From Parvularia atlantis (taxonomy: Eukaryota; Opisthokonta; Rotosphaerida), in assembly GCA_943704415.1 (NCBI GenBank), contig CALSCO010001472.1:1-30700 (forward strand): 30,700 bases of DNA. The letters run 5' to 3'. Position 1 is the first letter of the stretch. Every line of letters starts with the position of its first letter. Positions 9,401-21,369 of the stretch are shown piece after piece. The position numbers and the translations under genes were made by a program. The notes under the pieces are model-generated. The model was given only the letters and a program-made list of their open reading frames with translations. It searched no databases and was not told the DNA's origin.

Positions 9401-12400
9401 GCTCGGCCTGGCGGATCTTTGCGTGGGACTGCAACGCCGTGCGTCAGGTGCGCAAGGCGCAAGCACGCGCGGGGCGCACCGCTGCGTCGTCGCTCGATTT
9501 GGTGTACCGCCGGCGCATGACGAGGTACCGCGACTCGGGCTGCGTGTGCGTGCGCTGTGTCAGGCGGTACGAGCCTGCCGCGCAGTCAGCCGCCGTTTGC
9601 GAGCGCCCGGCGTGCCAACTCACCGCCGCCCGACGACGATCCGCCGCCGCCGGAGGACGAGCCGACGGAGAAGTACAGCGACGACGACTGCGACGGCCCC
9701 GGCAAGTCGAGCAGCGACCGGCTCGGCTGCATCGTGCCCATCGCGCCAGGCACGGTCTGCGTGAGCGAGAAGTCGTCGAACTGCGTCGCCCGCACGCCGT
9801 CGGCGTCCATCATCTGTTTTGGCGCGCGACGCATCCGTGAGTCGCGCGTGCAGAGGCGCTCATGATGTCAGCAGACACGCACGCCGAGGTAGTCGTCCGA
9901 CTCTTGCTGCGACGGCTGCTGCGTCAGCGCAAACATGGGCATCATCGGCATGGCCTGGTGGTGCCACGACAGGTCGAGCGCGCGCTTGGGGTACTGGAGC
10001 GTTTTGTCGTTCTGCGCCCCGGACATGGCCTTCTCGTTGAAGTCCTTGCTGCAAACACGCACCGCGCACCGTCAGAGCAGGGGCGCACACGGACCACCGT
10101 CTCGGCGCACGCACCCGGCCTTGGTCGCCTCTAGAAGAAGCGACGTCGCGTAGTTGAGGTAAAAGTGCTCGACCTCGGGCACGTACAGATCCTGTAGCAC
10201 CGCCTCAATGCGCGCCATCGTCTCGGTCGGCAGGCGGGTGTTGCTGCGTGCGAGCGACGGCGAGCGTCAGGGCGGCGGCTCGGCGCAGCGCAGCACAGCG
10301 CACGTGTTCCAGAAGTCCATCATCTTCACGCGCAGCAGCTCGCTGTCGTCCGTCAGGCCCTTTAGCAGCTCGCGCTTGACCATCTGCGCCTGCGCTGCCT
10401 CGAGCTGCGGTACGCCCGGGTTGCGCTCCGGCCGGCTGCGTGCGCACATCCGCTCAGGCGTCCGGTTACATGCACAGCAGGACGCACGCACCAGCGGTGG
10501 TCGTACAGCCACGCCAGCAGGTCGTAGAAGGCGAGGCGGCAGCGCAGGCTCTGGTGGCTTTGGAAGCTCGCGACGGTCGTGCCGAGGAACTGCTTGATCT
10601 GGTCCGTCCTGAGCCCTGCCGCGCGCGCGTGCACATGTTGAGCAGGTGTGAGCGCGGCAGCCCAGCCACACCGTTCACGATCTTGCTCAAAATCAGCAGC
10701 GTCGTCAGCTGGATGCCCTCGTCGCTGCGTTGCGGCGGCACGTGTCAGCAGCGCCCGCCTCGCGCGCAACGGTGCCGGCCCGCACGTGTAGCGCAGCAGG
10801 CCCTGCAGGTCGTTGTTGACCAGATGCGCGTAGACCTCATGCGGCATCGTCTCGGCGCGCGACAGCACGACCTCGAGCGACCACAGCTGTGTGCGCACAC
10901 GTGTCGGCCCCGGGCCCATCGTCGCGCGGTGCCGCACCTTGAACTGGCCGCGGTACCGCGCGAGCCGGTCAAAGACCACGTTGAGGAGCGGGTCGCAGGC
11001 GGGCGCGTAGTGCCGGCTGATCTTGTGCAGGCAGTTGATAAAGCGGTCGCCGTCCTGCGTCTCGAGGCTCTTGGTGGCGGAACGCAGCGCGACCTTGACG
11101 AGGTTGTCGACCGTCTCGAACGTGCGCAGGAGGAGCGGCTGCTCGGCCGTGCGCTTGAGTATCTGCGTGGCAGCGCGGCGAGATGAGCTTCTCGTGGCGC
11201 GTGCAGCCGCGTGCGGACCATGCCGCAGACTTCCGCCGCGGAGGCGTACGTCTCGCTGTACTTGAAGCTCATGTTGTCGACCAGCTTGGCGAAGAACGCG
11301 TCCTCGCTGATCGTGCCGGCCGTGGCCGTGACGTACGGCGGGAGCCCGTTGGCCACGACGACGGCGAGCAGCTGGATGCCGACCATGTTGTCCTTCTCGT
11401 CGCGCTTGGCCGTGCGCGAGAGCTGCTTGTAGAGCGAGGACGTGTCGACGACGATCGCATCCTTCCAGTTCTCGCACAGGCCTGCACGCGCGCGCCCAAA
11501 CGTGTGTCACACGAAACGCAACCAGACGCGCACGCACGCACCCTTGATCAGCTCGAGGTGCATGCGCATCATCGGGCGCGAGCCGTACTTTATGTTTTCC
11601 ATGAGGTAGCACACCAGCTGCGACGCCACGCGCTCGTCCTCGGCCATGCGCTGCGGAACGAGCGGCTCCCACGCCGTCGGCGCGCGCTCGCCCGCGCCCG
11701 TCCCGTCGGCGGCCGTCGGCTGCGGCGTCGACCAGATGACGAGCACGTTGCAGATGTCCTGCACAAAGTAGTTGATGCCCTCGCCGTCCGACTGCGTGAA
11801 CACGGCCAGCTCGGCCAGACCCCGCCACCAGTGCCGCGCGTACGGCTCAAACACCGACGGCCGGTTGACAACGAGCTTGGCCACAAACAGCTTGTGGTTG
11901 ATGTGGCTCGTCGGGTCGGTGAGCGTCGTCAGCAGCTGCGCGAATGTGTGGCGGCGCGTCGGCATCGCATCGCGCGAGCGATCGCCTGCAAGCGCACCTC
12001 CTTCATCCAGCCGGGCATGGCCAGGTTGGCCGGGTCGGGCGGGCACACGGTCCGGTGGAGCACGTCGATCGTCTGGAGCATCTGCAGCATCATCGGGTGC
12101 CTGTTGATCTCGTCCAGCTCAATGTCGTCCGGGTCGCCGCTCGCCCTCTGCGCCGCCGCCGTCGCTGCCGCCGCCGTGGCCGCCGCCGCGGCCGTGGTCG
12201 CCGACGTCGCGCCGGCCGCGGACGAGCCCGCCTGGCGCGCGTCGCTCTCGGTATCGCCCGTCGCAGCCGCCGCAGCGTTGGCGTTGTTGGTCGTCGCGCC
12301 GAGGACGAGGCTCATGCTCTGGCTGAGGCTGCTGTCGGCCAGGTACTGCGACGACAGGTACTGGATCGACTTGCGCGCGCGCGTCTCGCCGCGGTCGGTG

Positions 12401-15400
12401 CGCTGGCCGCTCACCGAGCGGCGCTCGAAGCGCTGGCCGAGCTCGACCGCAAACACAAACGTGCGGTCCGTGTCGACGCTGGGCTGCCACGTTTCGTTGC
12501 CGTGCTTGAACAGCAGACCCTGGTAGAAGCGCTCCTGCGTCTGCGTCTTCTGCACAACGGCGCAGGCCATGTTGAACGCGGCGCTCATGTACTCCAGGCG
12601 CAGGCGGCGCTCGGACGAGTCGGGCGCGTCGTCGTGGCAGACGAGAACCTGCTTGCGCGAGTTCTGGTACGCCTGCACCGCAGTCGACGTGAGCTTCTTG
12701 GGCTCGGCCACGGGCGCTGCACTGCGCTTGTTGTAGGCCAGGAACAGCCGGCCGGTCTCGGTCGTGAGCTCCTTGACGGCCACGCGCGCGTACATCGTCT
12801 GGACGAGCTCAAAGGCGTTGACGCGCTCGGAGATGTCGTCGCGCACGTCCTCCACGCGCAGGTTGGGCAGCGGCCGCAGCAGAACCGCAAACAGCTCCAC
12901 GATGTGCCGCTCGAAGAACAAGATGAGGATCGACTCGGGTGTGCGCGCGAGCATCGGCAGGAGCATGCGCTGGACGATCGTGCGCCGCTGGTCCGCGGTG
13001 TAGCTCGCGTCCTGTGCGCCGATGTCAGCTGCGAGCGGTGTGCACTCTGCTCCCGACCACCTTGGACATCTCGTACAGGCCCGCGAGCGACTCAAGTAGG
13101 TGCTTGCCGTTCTCCTCGCTGCGGCCGGCGGTTCAGCATGCGGACACAACATGCGTGTGCGAGGGGACGCACGTGGCCACGTTCAGCTTCGGCACCAGAT
13201 GGTCCTCGACGTAGCGCGCGAGCGCGGCGCTGATCGCGGCCTCGTGCACGTGGTCCGGCTCGCGGCAGATCGCCGGCACCATAGCCATGAGCAGCGGGAT
13301 GTTGCGCGACGTGGCCAGGACGTCAAGCTGTGGCGGTCGTGAGCGCGTGCGTGCGCAGCGCGTCCGGCCACACGCACCAGCTTGTCGATCATCGTGATAA
13401 ACTCGGTGTACTGCACCGTTCCGCGCGCGTACTCGCGCGACGCCATCGGGAACTGGTTGATGATCATCGCACGCACCTCCTCGAGCACGGGCTGCGCACG
13501 AGCAGTTGAGCACCGCGACCCCATGGCACGTCAACGCCTGCACACCTCGGCGTACTCGGACGGCACCTGCGCAAGGATGGTCGCGAGCAGCGGGATGGCT
13601 GTGCTCGCGTCGTTAGCACTGTGGCACATCGCCTGTGTGATGCGCCGCACCGTCGGCCTTGGTCGTCAGGCTCTCGCGCCGGCTGATCAGGTCGACGTAG
13701 CCATCGCAGTAGGTCTGCCGCGTGCCGCCCGGTCACGACGAGGGCACGCGCGCGCGCAAGCACCGCAGGCGCACCCGCTGGAACGCGGCCGCTGCCTTGC
13801 GCAGCATTTGCCGGTCGAGCTTGGCCAGCCCCGTCCACACGCTTAGGCGCGCTGCGTCAACTCGGGGTGAGTTTACGTGCCCAGACCAGGCGTCGACGCA
13901 CCGGTGTAGCTCAGGCCCGCGCGCACGATCTGCAGAAAGCCGCCGGTCTCGCCGACGATCTTCACAAATGTCGACCTGAGTGTCGTGTCAGCAACCGTAG
14001 TCCACGCCCGCCGCCGGGCACGCGCACCGCTCGTCGATGTAGCGCTCGTTGCCGTTGAGAAAGTCGAGCACGCCCTCGAGCTGCTCGAGCAGGACGAGGT
14101 CGTGCTGCCGCTTCTGCAGCAGCTGCGCGTACTCGCGAAAGTGCGTGGCAAAGTAAAAGTGCACATCCTGCGGCGTCGACAGCCTGCGTCAGAGCGCACA
14201 GTGACGGCGGCCGCACGGTACGACCTGGGAAAACTGCGCCGCAAAGGCCTTGCCGGCCGACACGGTCGGGCCTGTGGGCTGCGCCGCCGCGGTCGCCGCC
14301 GCCTCACCCTCGCCGGCCGCGGTCGCTGGCGCTTTCCTGCGGCGACGATGACATGTCGGTCAGTGCTCGCGCGCTCAAAGCGCGCGACAGCAGTACCGCT
14401 TCTTGTCCGCCACGACGGTGATGACGGCGATCGCACGCGTGTCGGTCAGGCGGCCGAGCAGGAGCGCCTCGGTCGCAGCGTCGGCAAAGCTCAGGCGTAG
14501 CAGGGCCGACGCGAGCGCCGCGCGCTGCGGGTCCATCTTGCTGGCTGGGATGGCAGTGGCCTGCGCGTCGTGCGGTGAGAGCCGCACCGCGCCCCCCGGC
14601 CCGCGCAGGTCACCACCTTCGTGAACAGCAGCTCGCATAGCTGGCGCAGCGACTGCTTATTGGCCTGCAGGCTCGGCTCGAGCAGTTGCGCGTCATGCAG
14701 CGTCTTGTAGCCGACGACGAGCTGGAGCGCGCGCGCGTTCGCAATGAGCGTCGGCCGTCGCGCTGTCCCAGCGGGCACACCTGGTGGTAGTGCGCAAAGT
14801 TGGTCGCGTCGCTGGCCAGGTCGAGCGCGCCAAAGACCATCGCCGGCTCACGCAGCAGTTGCGCCAGCTCACCCACGAGCAGCGGGCGGCTCGCGGCGCT
14901 CGCGAGCGTGTTGTGCAGCTTGCGCAGGAGCGAGCGCGTGAAGAATAGCAGCTGCGCAGCGCCCCCCGGCCCGTCAGCGGCGACCACACGCGCCTTGCAG
15001 CACAAACCTTGCTCTTCGTGCCGGTGTCGTTCATGTCGTAGCCCAGCTGCGCAGGGCTGAGCGCGCAGCGGCCGACAACTTGAACAATGCTGCGCACAAA
15101 CGTGTCCTGCCGCACCCAAGCCGTGAACGTGAGCACCCCGGCGTCACTGGTGGCGACGCGCACCGCACTGACGCGCTTCGTCAGGCGCAGGAAGTCGTTC
15201 TCCTTGCCGTTCACGAGGCGGCTGACAAAGTCGAGCTGCGTGCATGCGCACGTCAGCGGCGACGACCGCGTCAAGGCGCTTAATGCGCACCGTCGCGCTC
15301 AGGGCGATGCAGCGCAGACGCACGAGCCGCGCGCGCTCCGCCGCCGACCACTGCGTCTGCCTGGTCGCGTCGGCGTCGCTGCAAGCGTGTATCAGCTTGG

Positions 15401-18400
15401 ACCTCCGCGTGAAGCAAACGCGCACCCATCGGCGCTGAGGGTCGCGAGGCAGTGCTTGTCGAGGAAGGCCGCAACGACGGCGAGCAGTTGCGATGCGTCC
15501 TCGAGCAGCAGCGTCGGCGGCACCAGCGCGCGCTCGACCAGCCACGTGTAGCCCTCCTGCGCGTCACTCAGCATGGCACCACGCACGCGACAAAGCCACG
15601 CCGCACCACTGAGCGCGCCAGCTCCTCGTACAGCGCCACGAGCCGCTGCAGGCTCGGCTCGTTGACGCGCGGCGCCCGTCCGAGCACGTCTGCTTCAACA
15701 ACGGGCTCAAACAACGCAAAGATCTTCTCGTGCGCGCTGCCGATGTACTGCTGCGCCCAGGCTGCGTGCGAGCGCGCGACGGCCTGGCCCGCCTGGACGG
15801 CTGCGGGGCGCTGACGTGATCAGCGCGCCAAGCGAGCAGCGCAGCGCAGCATGGCACGGCACGCACTCGCGGCCCGGGCGATGACCAGGTCAAACATCTC
15901 GGCGCACTGGTGCGCATACTCCTTCTGCGGCTTGGCCACCTCGTTGAACAGAAACGGGAGGAGCGTCTGAAGCGAGCAGATCTCCATCACCTGCTCGTCG
16001 CCGGCCCCAAGCACGTTCGCGGGCGCAGACACGCCCTGCACGAACGGTTCCTGTGCGCGCGGCCAAGCTGATCAGCAGCGACACTGCGACGCGCGACCCG
16101 GCGCACGAGGGCCGGACGGCGGAGCGGCGTGTCGCGCGTGAGCTCGTCGAAACGCTTCTCGAGCACGCGAACGAGGTGCTCGAGCTGCTCCTTGGCTTGC
16201 TTGACCGTGCCTGCAAAGCCCGCGGCTCGTCAGGCGCACTCACCGCCAGCGATGGTCGCCGCACACACCGAGCTCAATCTCCTCGCCGTGCGCCTCGCGC
16301 AGGCTCCGCAGCACGTTCGTTAGGATCTCAAAGTAGAACGCGTCGACGATGCTGTCGTACTCACGCCAGATGCGGTACACCTTGTTGTAGCAGATCATCG
16401 CGCCCAGCTGCGCCGCGCACGCGTGGTTACGCACGGCACCCACACGCACGCACGGCCGGCCGCGCGCGCACCCGCTTGTACGGGCTGCGATGCGCGGCCA
16501 GGTCGTACAGCAGCTTGAAGAAGGGCTTGACGCGCTCGACGATGTTCTGAGCGCGTCCCGTCAATGCGCTAGCCTGCGGCGGCGCTTGTGTCGCGCGCGC
16601 ACCCGGTCCTCCGAGCGCTTGTCGCCGCCCGTGTGCTTGACGGTCCACGAGAGGAACTCGCCGTAGCACTTGGCGGCAAAGTCGCGCAGGAGCACGTTGT
16701 TCCTGCGCGCGCGACAGCACGTCAGCCACGGACGGCGCGCCAGGGCGCACGCACTGGTCCGTGCTCGCGGCGAGGCACGCCTGCTGCAACAGCGGCTGGT
16801 CGCGCGCGGCCTCGACTCGCGTGAACCAGTGGATCAGCTGCACCGCCAGGCGCTCGAAGAGCTGCCGCGCGACCTGCCACCGACGTGCTGAGCGCTGACT
16901 CGCGCACCCCCTGCAGCAGCCGCACCTGGTCGACGTCGACGGCCAGACGCAGCACCGCCGGGTAGACGTGCTTCCAGAGGTTCTGCACGAGGCAGGCGAG
17001 GTCAAGCCTGCGCGCAGAGTGCGCAAGAGCTGCACGCACGCCAAACGACACGTTGCCCGGGTACGCGACCATGCAGATGATCATCGCCTGCAGCAGCTCG
17101 CACGCCGTGATCTTTGTCTTGCGGTCGACCGACGTCTCGGCCAGCTGGATCACGCGCGGCAGCAGGTCGTCTGCGCCGCACGTCAGCTGCGCCACGGGCA
17201 TCGCACACGAGCGTGCGCGCCACCAAAGCTCATGTCAAAGTTGAGGTCGGGCATCTTCATCGTATAGCGGAAGCGGCGCTCGGGGTCCCAGGCGAGCCCT
17301 GCAGTCGTAGCGCGCGCCGCGTCAGCCGCCAACTGTCTGCGTTCGCACGCGAGCGCACCGGTTCGCCCGTCGCTCTCGAGCACGCCGAGCCTGGCGATGA
17401 CGGCCTTGTTGTGCCCGCCGACGCGGCCGAGCAGGCGAAGGATGCGGATGCGCAGCGCGGCAAGGTCGAGCGCGACGTCCTCGGTCTGCGTGCCGGGCGT
17501 CAAGACGCAGTGTCGACGCCGGCGGCGCGACGCGCCTCAATGCCCGGCCGCGTAGGCTTCTTGGTCTTGGCACCGTGCTTGGCCTTGATCGCCGCGCGCA
17601 GCTGCTGGCGCTCGGTCGAGAGGTCGTACCTGGCACGCTGTGTGAGCAAAAGCGCACAACGAGCCGGCGCGCAGACGCACAGCAGCTCAGCGTCGGCCGT
17701 CTCGACCAGATACTCGCTGAAGCTGGGTAGGATCGCGCCGAGGTGCTGCGTGACCTCGTCCGCGTCCTGCGCGATCCAGTACTCGAGCGCTGCCGTGTGC
17801 GGCGCGTGACGAGGCGCGCAGCAGTTGCCGCGTGCGCGCACCGTCCACGGCGATCACGGCCAGCGGCGTGTAGCTAAGACCCATGCGCAGGGCAAGCTGC
17901 AGCGGCGAGATGAGGCTCGCCAGTTGCACCAGCTCGCGCGGCGCCGACAGAAGCAGCCGCACGCACGCGCCCTGGCACGCGCGTGCGTCAGGTGTGACTG
18001 CACGACCGCTCGCAGGCGCGCACAAGCAGGTCGTCCTTGTACTGCTGCATGCGCTGGATGACCTCGGCGAAGAACTTTTGGAAGAGGCGCTTGGTCGCGG
18101 TGACCGAGACGTTCTGGTGCAGGGCCCAAGCAGCGTACGTGAGCTGCTGCAGCGTGTGCGCGCGAGCGCACGCGTGCCGTCTCGCCAAAGTAGCTGATCG
18201 TGTCGCTCAGGCGCAAGTTGAGCGCAAACAGCTTGTAGAAACCGCTCACGCGCTCGTACTCGGTGCTCTTCTCAATCAGCGCCTGCCCAAAAACGTGCAC
18301 CTGCGGCAGCGCGCGCACGCTCAGGGCTGAGGCGCCGCGCCCGCACACACACACACACGCACGCACCCAGCGCTTGTGATGCGCTGACGACAGCTCCGGC

Positions 18401-21253
18401 AGCATCAGCAGCGCAAAGTCAACCAGGTTGATGAAGATTAAAAAGTCCTTCTGGCAGCGCGGTTCCTCGTGCACGACGCCGGTCGTGTCGCCGTCGCTGC
18501 GGGAGCCGTCAGGTCGCAGCGTCGGATGCACTGCGCGGCGCACCGCTGCTCGTGCTCGATCACGTGCAGGTCCAGGTTCTCCATCAGCCGCACGAACGTG
18601 CGCATGAGGCCGTCGTACAGCGCCGCGGCGTACGGCCACATCTCGCTGTCTGCGGGGCCGAGCCTGAGCCTGGTCGCCCTGCTGTGCGCAACACGCACCC
18701 TGCAGCCCCGAGGCGCGCGCAAAGAACGGGTCAAAGATCTTGACCCAGAGCTCCCTGAAATCCTCATACGCGTGCTGGGACGCTGCGGGGCGGGGCGGGA
18801 CGCGTGAGGCTCGCGCGCACCGTGCGCTCACCCCGCCGGCCGCACCGTTTATCGCCGCCGCGTCCTCGTCCAGCTCGCCCTCAAACGTCGTCGAGGGCAC
18901 GGTGCGCTCGGGCAGAACCGTGTCGGTGCAGGTGAGCACAAGCATGTCGTACACTGCGCAGCGCGTCAAGCGTCAAGCGACAAGCATGCTGGCTAAAGAG
19001 TGCATGCGCGCGCACGGAAGCGGTCGAGGAAGGCCGCCAGCGAGCCCGGTCCCATGCGCATGAGCACAATCAGCAGCTGCGTGAGCGACGAGTACACGGC
19101 GAGGCGCGGGTTGCGGCTGCGCGGCAGCGCGGTCAGCTCCGCACGCGACGCAGCGCGCGAGGCAGCACCCGATCTGGCGGTAGTTGACGAGGATGAGCCC
19201 GGTGACGCGGTACACGGCGCTGAACACGTCGTTCATGGGCATGCTCGAGCTCAACTCGCGCAGGATCATCGCGAACGCCTGCAAACGGGTCAGCGACGGC
19301 GTTGGTGCAGCCACGGCGGGCCCGCGGCACCTGGAGGAACGTCGGCAGCTGTACGAGGGTGTCCTCGATGTGGTCGTTGATCCTGCACGCACCGCGGTCA
19401 ACGACGCGAGAGGCGACGGGCGGCCCAGGCGCGCACTCGGCAAACATCCAGCTCGTCTTCTGCAAGAGCAGCCGCACCATCGTCGCCGTGTCGCTATCCT
19501 TGGCCAGGTAACGCGCAGGCCGCGCGAGGTAGCCGTAGCCCTGCATGTGCGCCGTGGCGTGAGCGTGCGCCGCGCGAGCCGATCGAGCCGCGCTCGCGCA
19601 GTACCTTGACCGACAGCGCGATCTCGCGCGCGGACGACTCGGTGCGCTGCATCTTGGACGTGCAAAAGTTGAGCAGGTACTGCACGCGCGCGGATTTGTG
19701 TGGTGTCAGCGCGCAGACACTGGCGACGGCGCGGCGCACCCAGAACGAGCGCTTGTTGTCCTCCGTCAGCGTGCGCCCGGGCGACACGAGCTCCTCGCCG
19801 ACCTGTGTGTGCAAGGGTCGCGCACGTCAGTGCGTGCGCCGGTTGTCGTTGCGCCGTGACGCACCGTCTTCATGAACGTGTCCAGAGCGCGCAGGCCCGC
19901 GCGGCGCAGCTCGCTGTTCTTGTGCAGCGCGAGCGCGGCGAGCTTGTCAAACACGGCCACGCACTGATCCAGCAGCCGCGCGCGGAACAGATCGGCGTGC
20001 TCGGCCATGAGCGCGAGGGCGGCTAGCGCGCGCGCACAGGGCGTGAGCAGCTCGCGGGCGCGACGCTGGACGGACCCTTGGGCAGGTCGTACTTGTGCAC
20101 GCTCTCGGGCGGGTTGATGCCGGTGCACATGATGCGGTAGATGTCGTCGCCGTTCTTGGTGCCTGGTGCGCACGCGGCGGTCGGTGCGTGCCCCTCCACA
20201 GACATACCGAGAGCGCACACACCGGCACGCGCGAGCGTCCCGTCGACGTGGAGGGCGTGCGTAATGCTGTGCAGTGCGCCGGCCACGATCGTGAGCTCGC
20301 GCTTCTGGTTGCCGCGCTTGCCCTCGCCCTCGAGCTCCTCGCGGCAGACGCGGCAGCACGCGCTGCGCAGCAGCGATTTCAGCGCCCAAACCACTCGGTG
20401 ACGGTCCCGCGCACTTGAGCAGCTGCCCGAGCGTGCACTCTTTCGGCACAAGGGCCGCGAAGCGCTTCATGATCAACCCGAGCATCTCGAGCAAGATTGC
20501 CTTGACTGGCCGGGGCGCGCGCGCGGGCCGGCTGCGTCAGCGTGGCTTTGGCAACAGCGCGGTCGCGGGCGCACCCGACGCCGAGAGGGCGCCCTCGCGC
20601 GTCGTGAACTTTTCCATGTGCTGCCGGTACAGCGCGCCAATGTCGAGCAGCTCGGCCTGCGCCCCGCGGCTGAGCACGCAGCGGCGGAGATGCGGGCGGG
20701 CGCTGACACAAACCTCGCCATCTGCCGCCGTGCGCACGACGTGGCAAAGCACCTCGTACGCGGCGCGCTGGACGGGCGCGGCCGTCTCGCGCTGGATGAC
20801 CGAGCTGGCGACGTCCTGCGCGCCCAGCCGGCAGCGTGAGCACGGTGCGCGTACACGCAGCAGTCGGTGGCGCGACCTTGATCTGCCCGCGGAACGGGCG
20901 CGTGCCGGCCGGGAAGCGCTCGAGCAGCTGCGGCAGGAGCTTGAGCAGCTCGGCTTTGGCGCCCTCAAACTCCTTGACGCCGCCATTGGTCTGCAGGAAG
21001 CGCAGGACGCCGCGCGAACCGAGCAGGAGCGAGATGGCCAGCCCTGCGTTTTGTATTCGCGTTTTTGGCGCGCCGCGCGCACACTCTCACATCGCCACGC
21101 CGCACCGGCCTCGGCCGCCTGCACCTCGCCGAGCACGATCGCAGTCGCATCAGCCGCCGTGCGCGTGTAGTCGACGCGCGCGTCGCGCTCCTCGGCGCTC
21201 GCGAGCTCGTCCAGACAGCGCTGCAGCTGCTGCAGCTCTGGCGAGGCCGCCAT
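3478..21253 (-). CDS. PRKDC: DNA-dependent protein kinase catalytic subunit (DNA-PKcs)
   Basis: A giant PI3K-related kinase that joins Ku at DNA ends in non-homologous end joining. The order of segments matches human DNA-PKcs throughout. N-terminal HEAT region: [11 protein letters not shown] near 19,530, [14 protein letters not shown] near 17,100, [10 protein letters not shown] near 16,930 and LAVQLIHWF near 16,830. NUC194-type region at 13,020-12,000: [27 protein letters not shown], then [13 protein letters not shown] near 11,770. An ABCDE-like linker lies near 9,790-9,500. Then [19 protein letters not shown] near 9,250, the FAT region about 9.0-5.2 kb ([11 protein letters not shown] near 5,940, [13 protein letters not shown] near 5,180), and the kinase: [47 protein letters not shown]. 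The FATC end [18 protein letters not shown] stops at 3478. Catalytic Asp, His and the DFG are intact, so the enzyme looks active. Start: ATG at 21253, reading [18 protein letters not shown] estimate about eighty introns and 4,300-4,600 residues (human 4,128). The last intron (3571-3601) is only 31 nt. The closest alternative, TRRAP or ATM, is excluded by the DNA-PKcs-specific segments. Confidence 0.95.
9490..9834 (-). other. ABCDE-like S/TQ autophosphorylation linker of DNA-PKcs
   Basis: Within DNA-PKcs, just ahead of the segment that leads to [14 protein letters not shown], lies a linker with five S/TQ dipeptides: [12 protein letters not shown] (about 9,786-9,755), PSQSS, and, after a 40-50 nt intron starting [17 protein letters not shown]. 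Human DNA-PKcs has its ABCDE cluster (Thr2609-Thr2647) at the same relative place, ending ATQQQHDFTLTQT. The F-[ST]-L-T-Q-T core is identical in kind and the two Thr-Gln sites are 8 residues apart, against 9 in human. The rest of the linker is Ser/Gly-rich low complexity. Position and motif support homology; phosphorylation is inferred. Confidence 0.75.
12120..12310 (-). repeat. Ala/Thr/Ser-rich low-complexity insert in DNA-PKcs
   Basis: Between the [18 protein letters not shown] segment and the [11 protein letters not shown] segment, the translated exon has about 60 residues dominated by Ala, Thr, Ser and Gly, with runs of up to five Ala. The human protein has a 40-50 residue linker here, also poorly conserved, so this is a disordered linker rather than a domain. 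The DNA shows imperfect GCC/GCN triplet repetition, so the length may vary between strains. Confidence 0.7.
18344..18367. repeat. Short (CA)n tract in a DNA-PKcs intron
   Basis: About seven CA units followed by CGCACGCAC lie at the donor side of a DNA-PKcs intron (minus strand). On the coding strand it reads GTGCGTGCGTGTGTG, an expansion of the normal GTGCGT donor. It is a simple repeat with no further role visible. Confidence 0.6.
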
Positions 21254-21369
21254 ATGCGTGATTTAACTTCTGATTGACACAGTGTGTCCGCACCCACCCT
21301 CGCTCTCTTCGTTCTTGGTGCTCACACGCCGCACCCTCCCGCTTTCCGCACCAGCCACCGCACGAGACC
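21254..21369. promoter_or_regulatory. Bidirectional promoter region between DNA-PKcs and OST4
   Basis: Only 116 bp separate the divergent start codons of DNA-PKcs (minus) and OST4 (plus), so both promoters and both 5' leaders must lie here or inside the genes. The DNA-PKcs side has a short A/T-rich patch (GATTTAACTTCTGATTG). The OST4 side is pyrimidine-rich (CCCTCGCTCTCTTCG). I see no TATA box or CCAAT box. The function follows from position only. Confidence 0.6.

Noticed and set aside
9577-9660. Gly/Ser codon run near 9,640 as a mobile or viral remnant
   Set aside because: It is the low-complexity Ser/Gly linker of DNA-PKcs, bounded by a normal intron; no terminal repeats or transposon genes are seen anywhere in the window.
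11183-12526. Long plus-strand open frames (447 and 429 codons) at 11183-12526 and 11944-13233
   Set aside because: They lie antisense to DNA-PKcs exons with strong homology, consist of Arg/Ala/Leu-rich sequence with no family resemblance, and arise from high GC at third codon positions.
19520-19610. Apparent frame problem in DNA-PKcs after EIALSVK
   Set aside because: A GTACTG donor right after ALSVK and the ATGCAG acceptor join it in frame to GYGYLARP, which matches human AIRGYGLFAGP, so an ordinary intron explains it.
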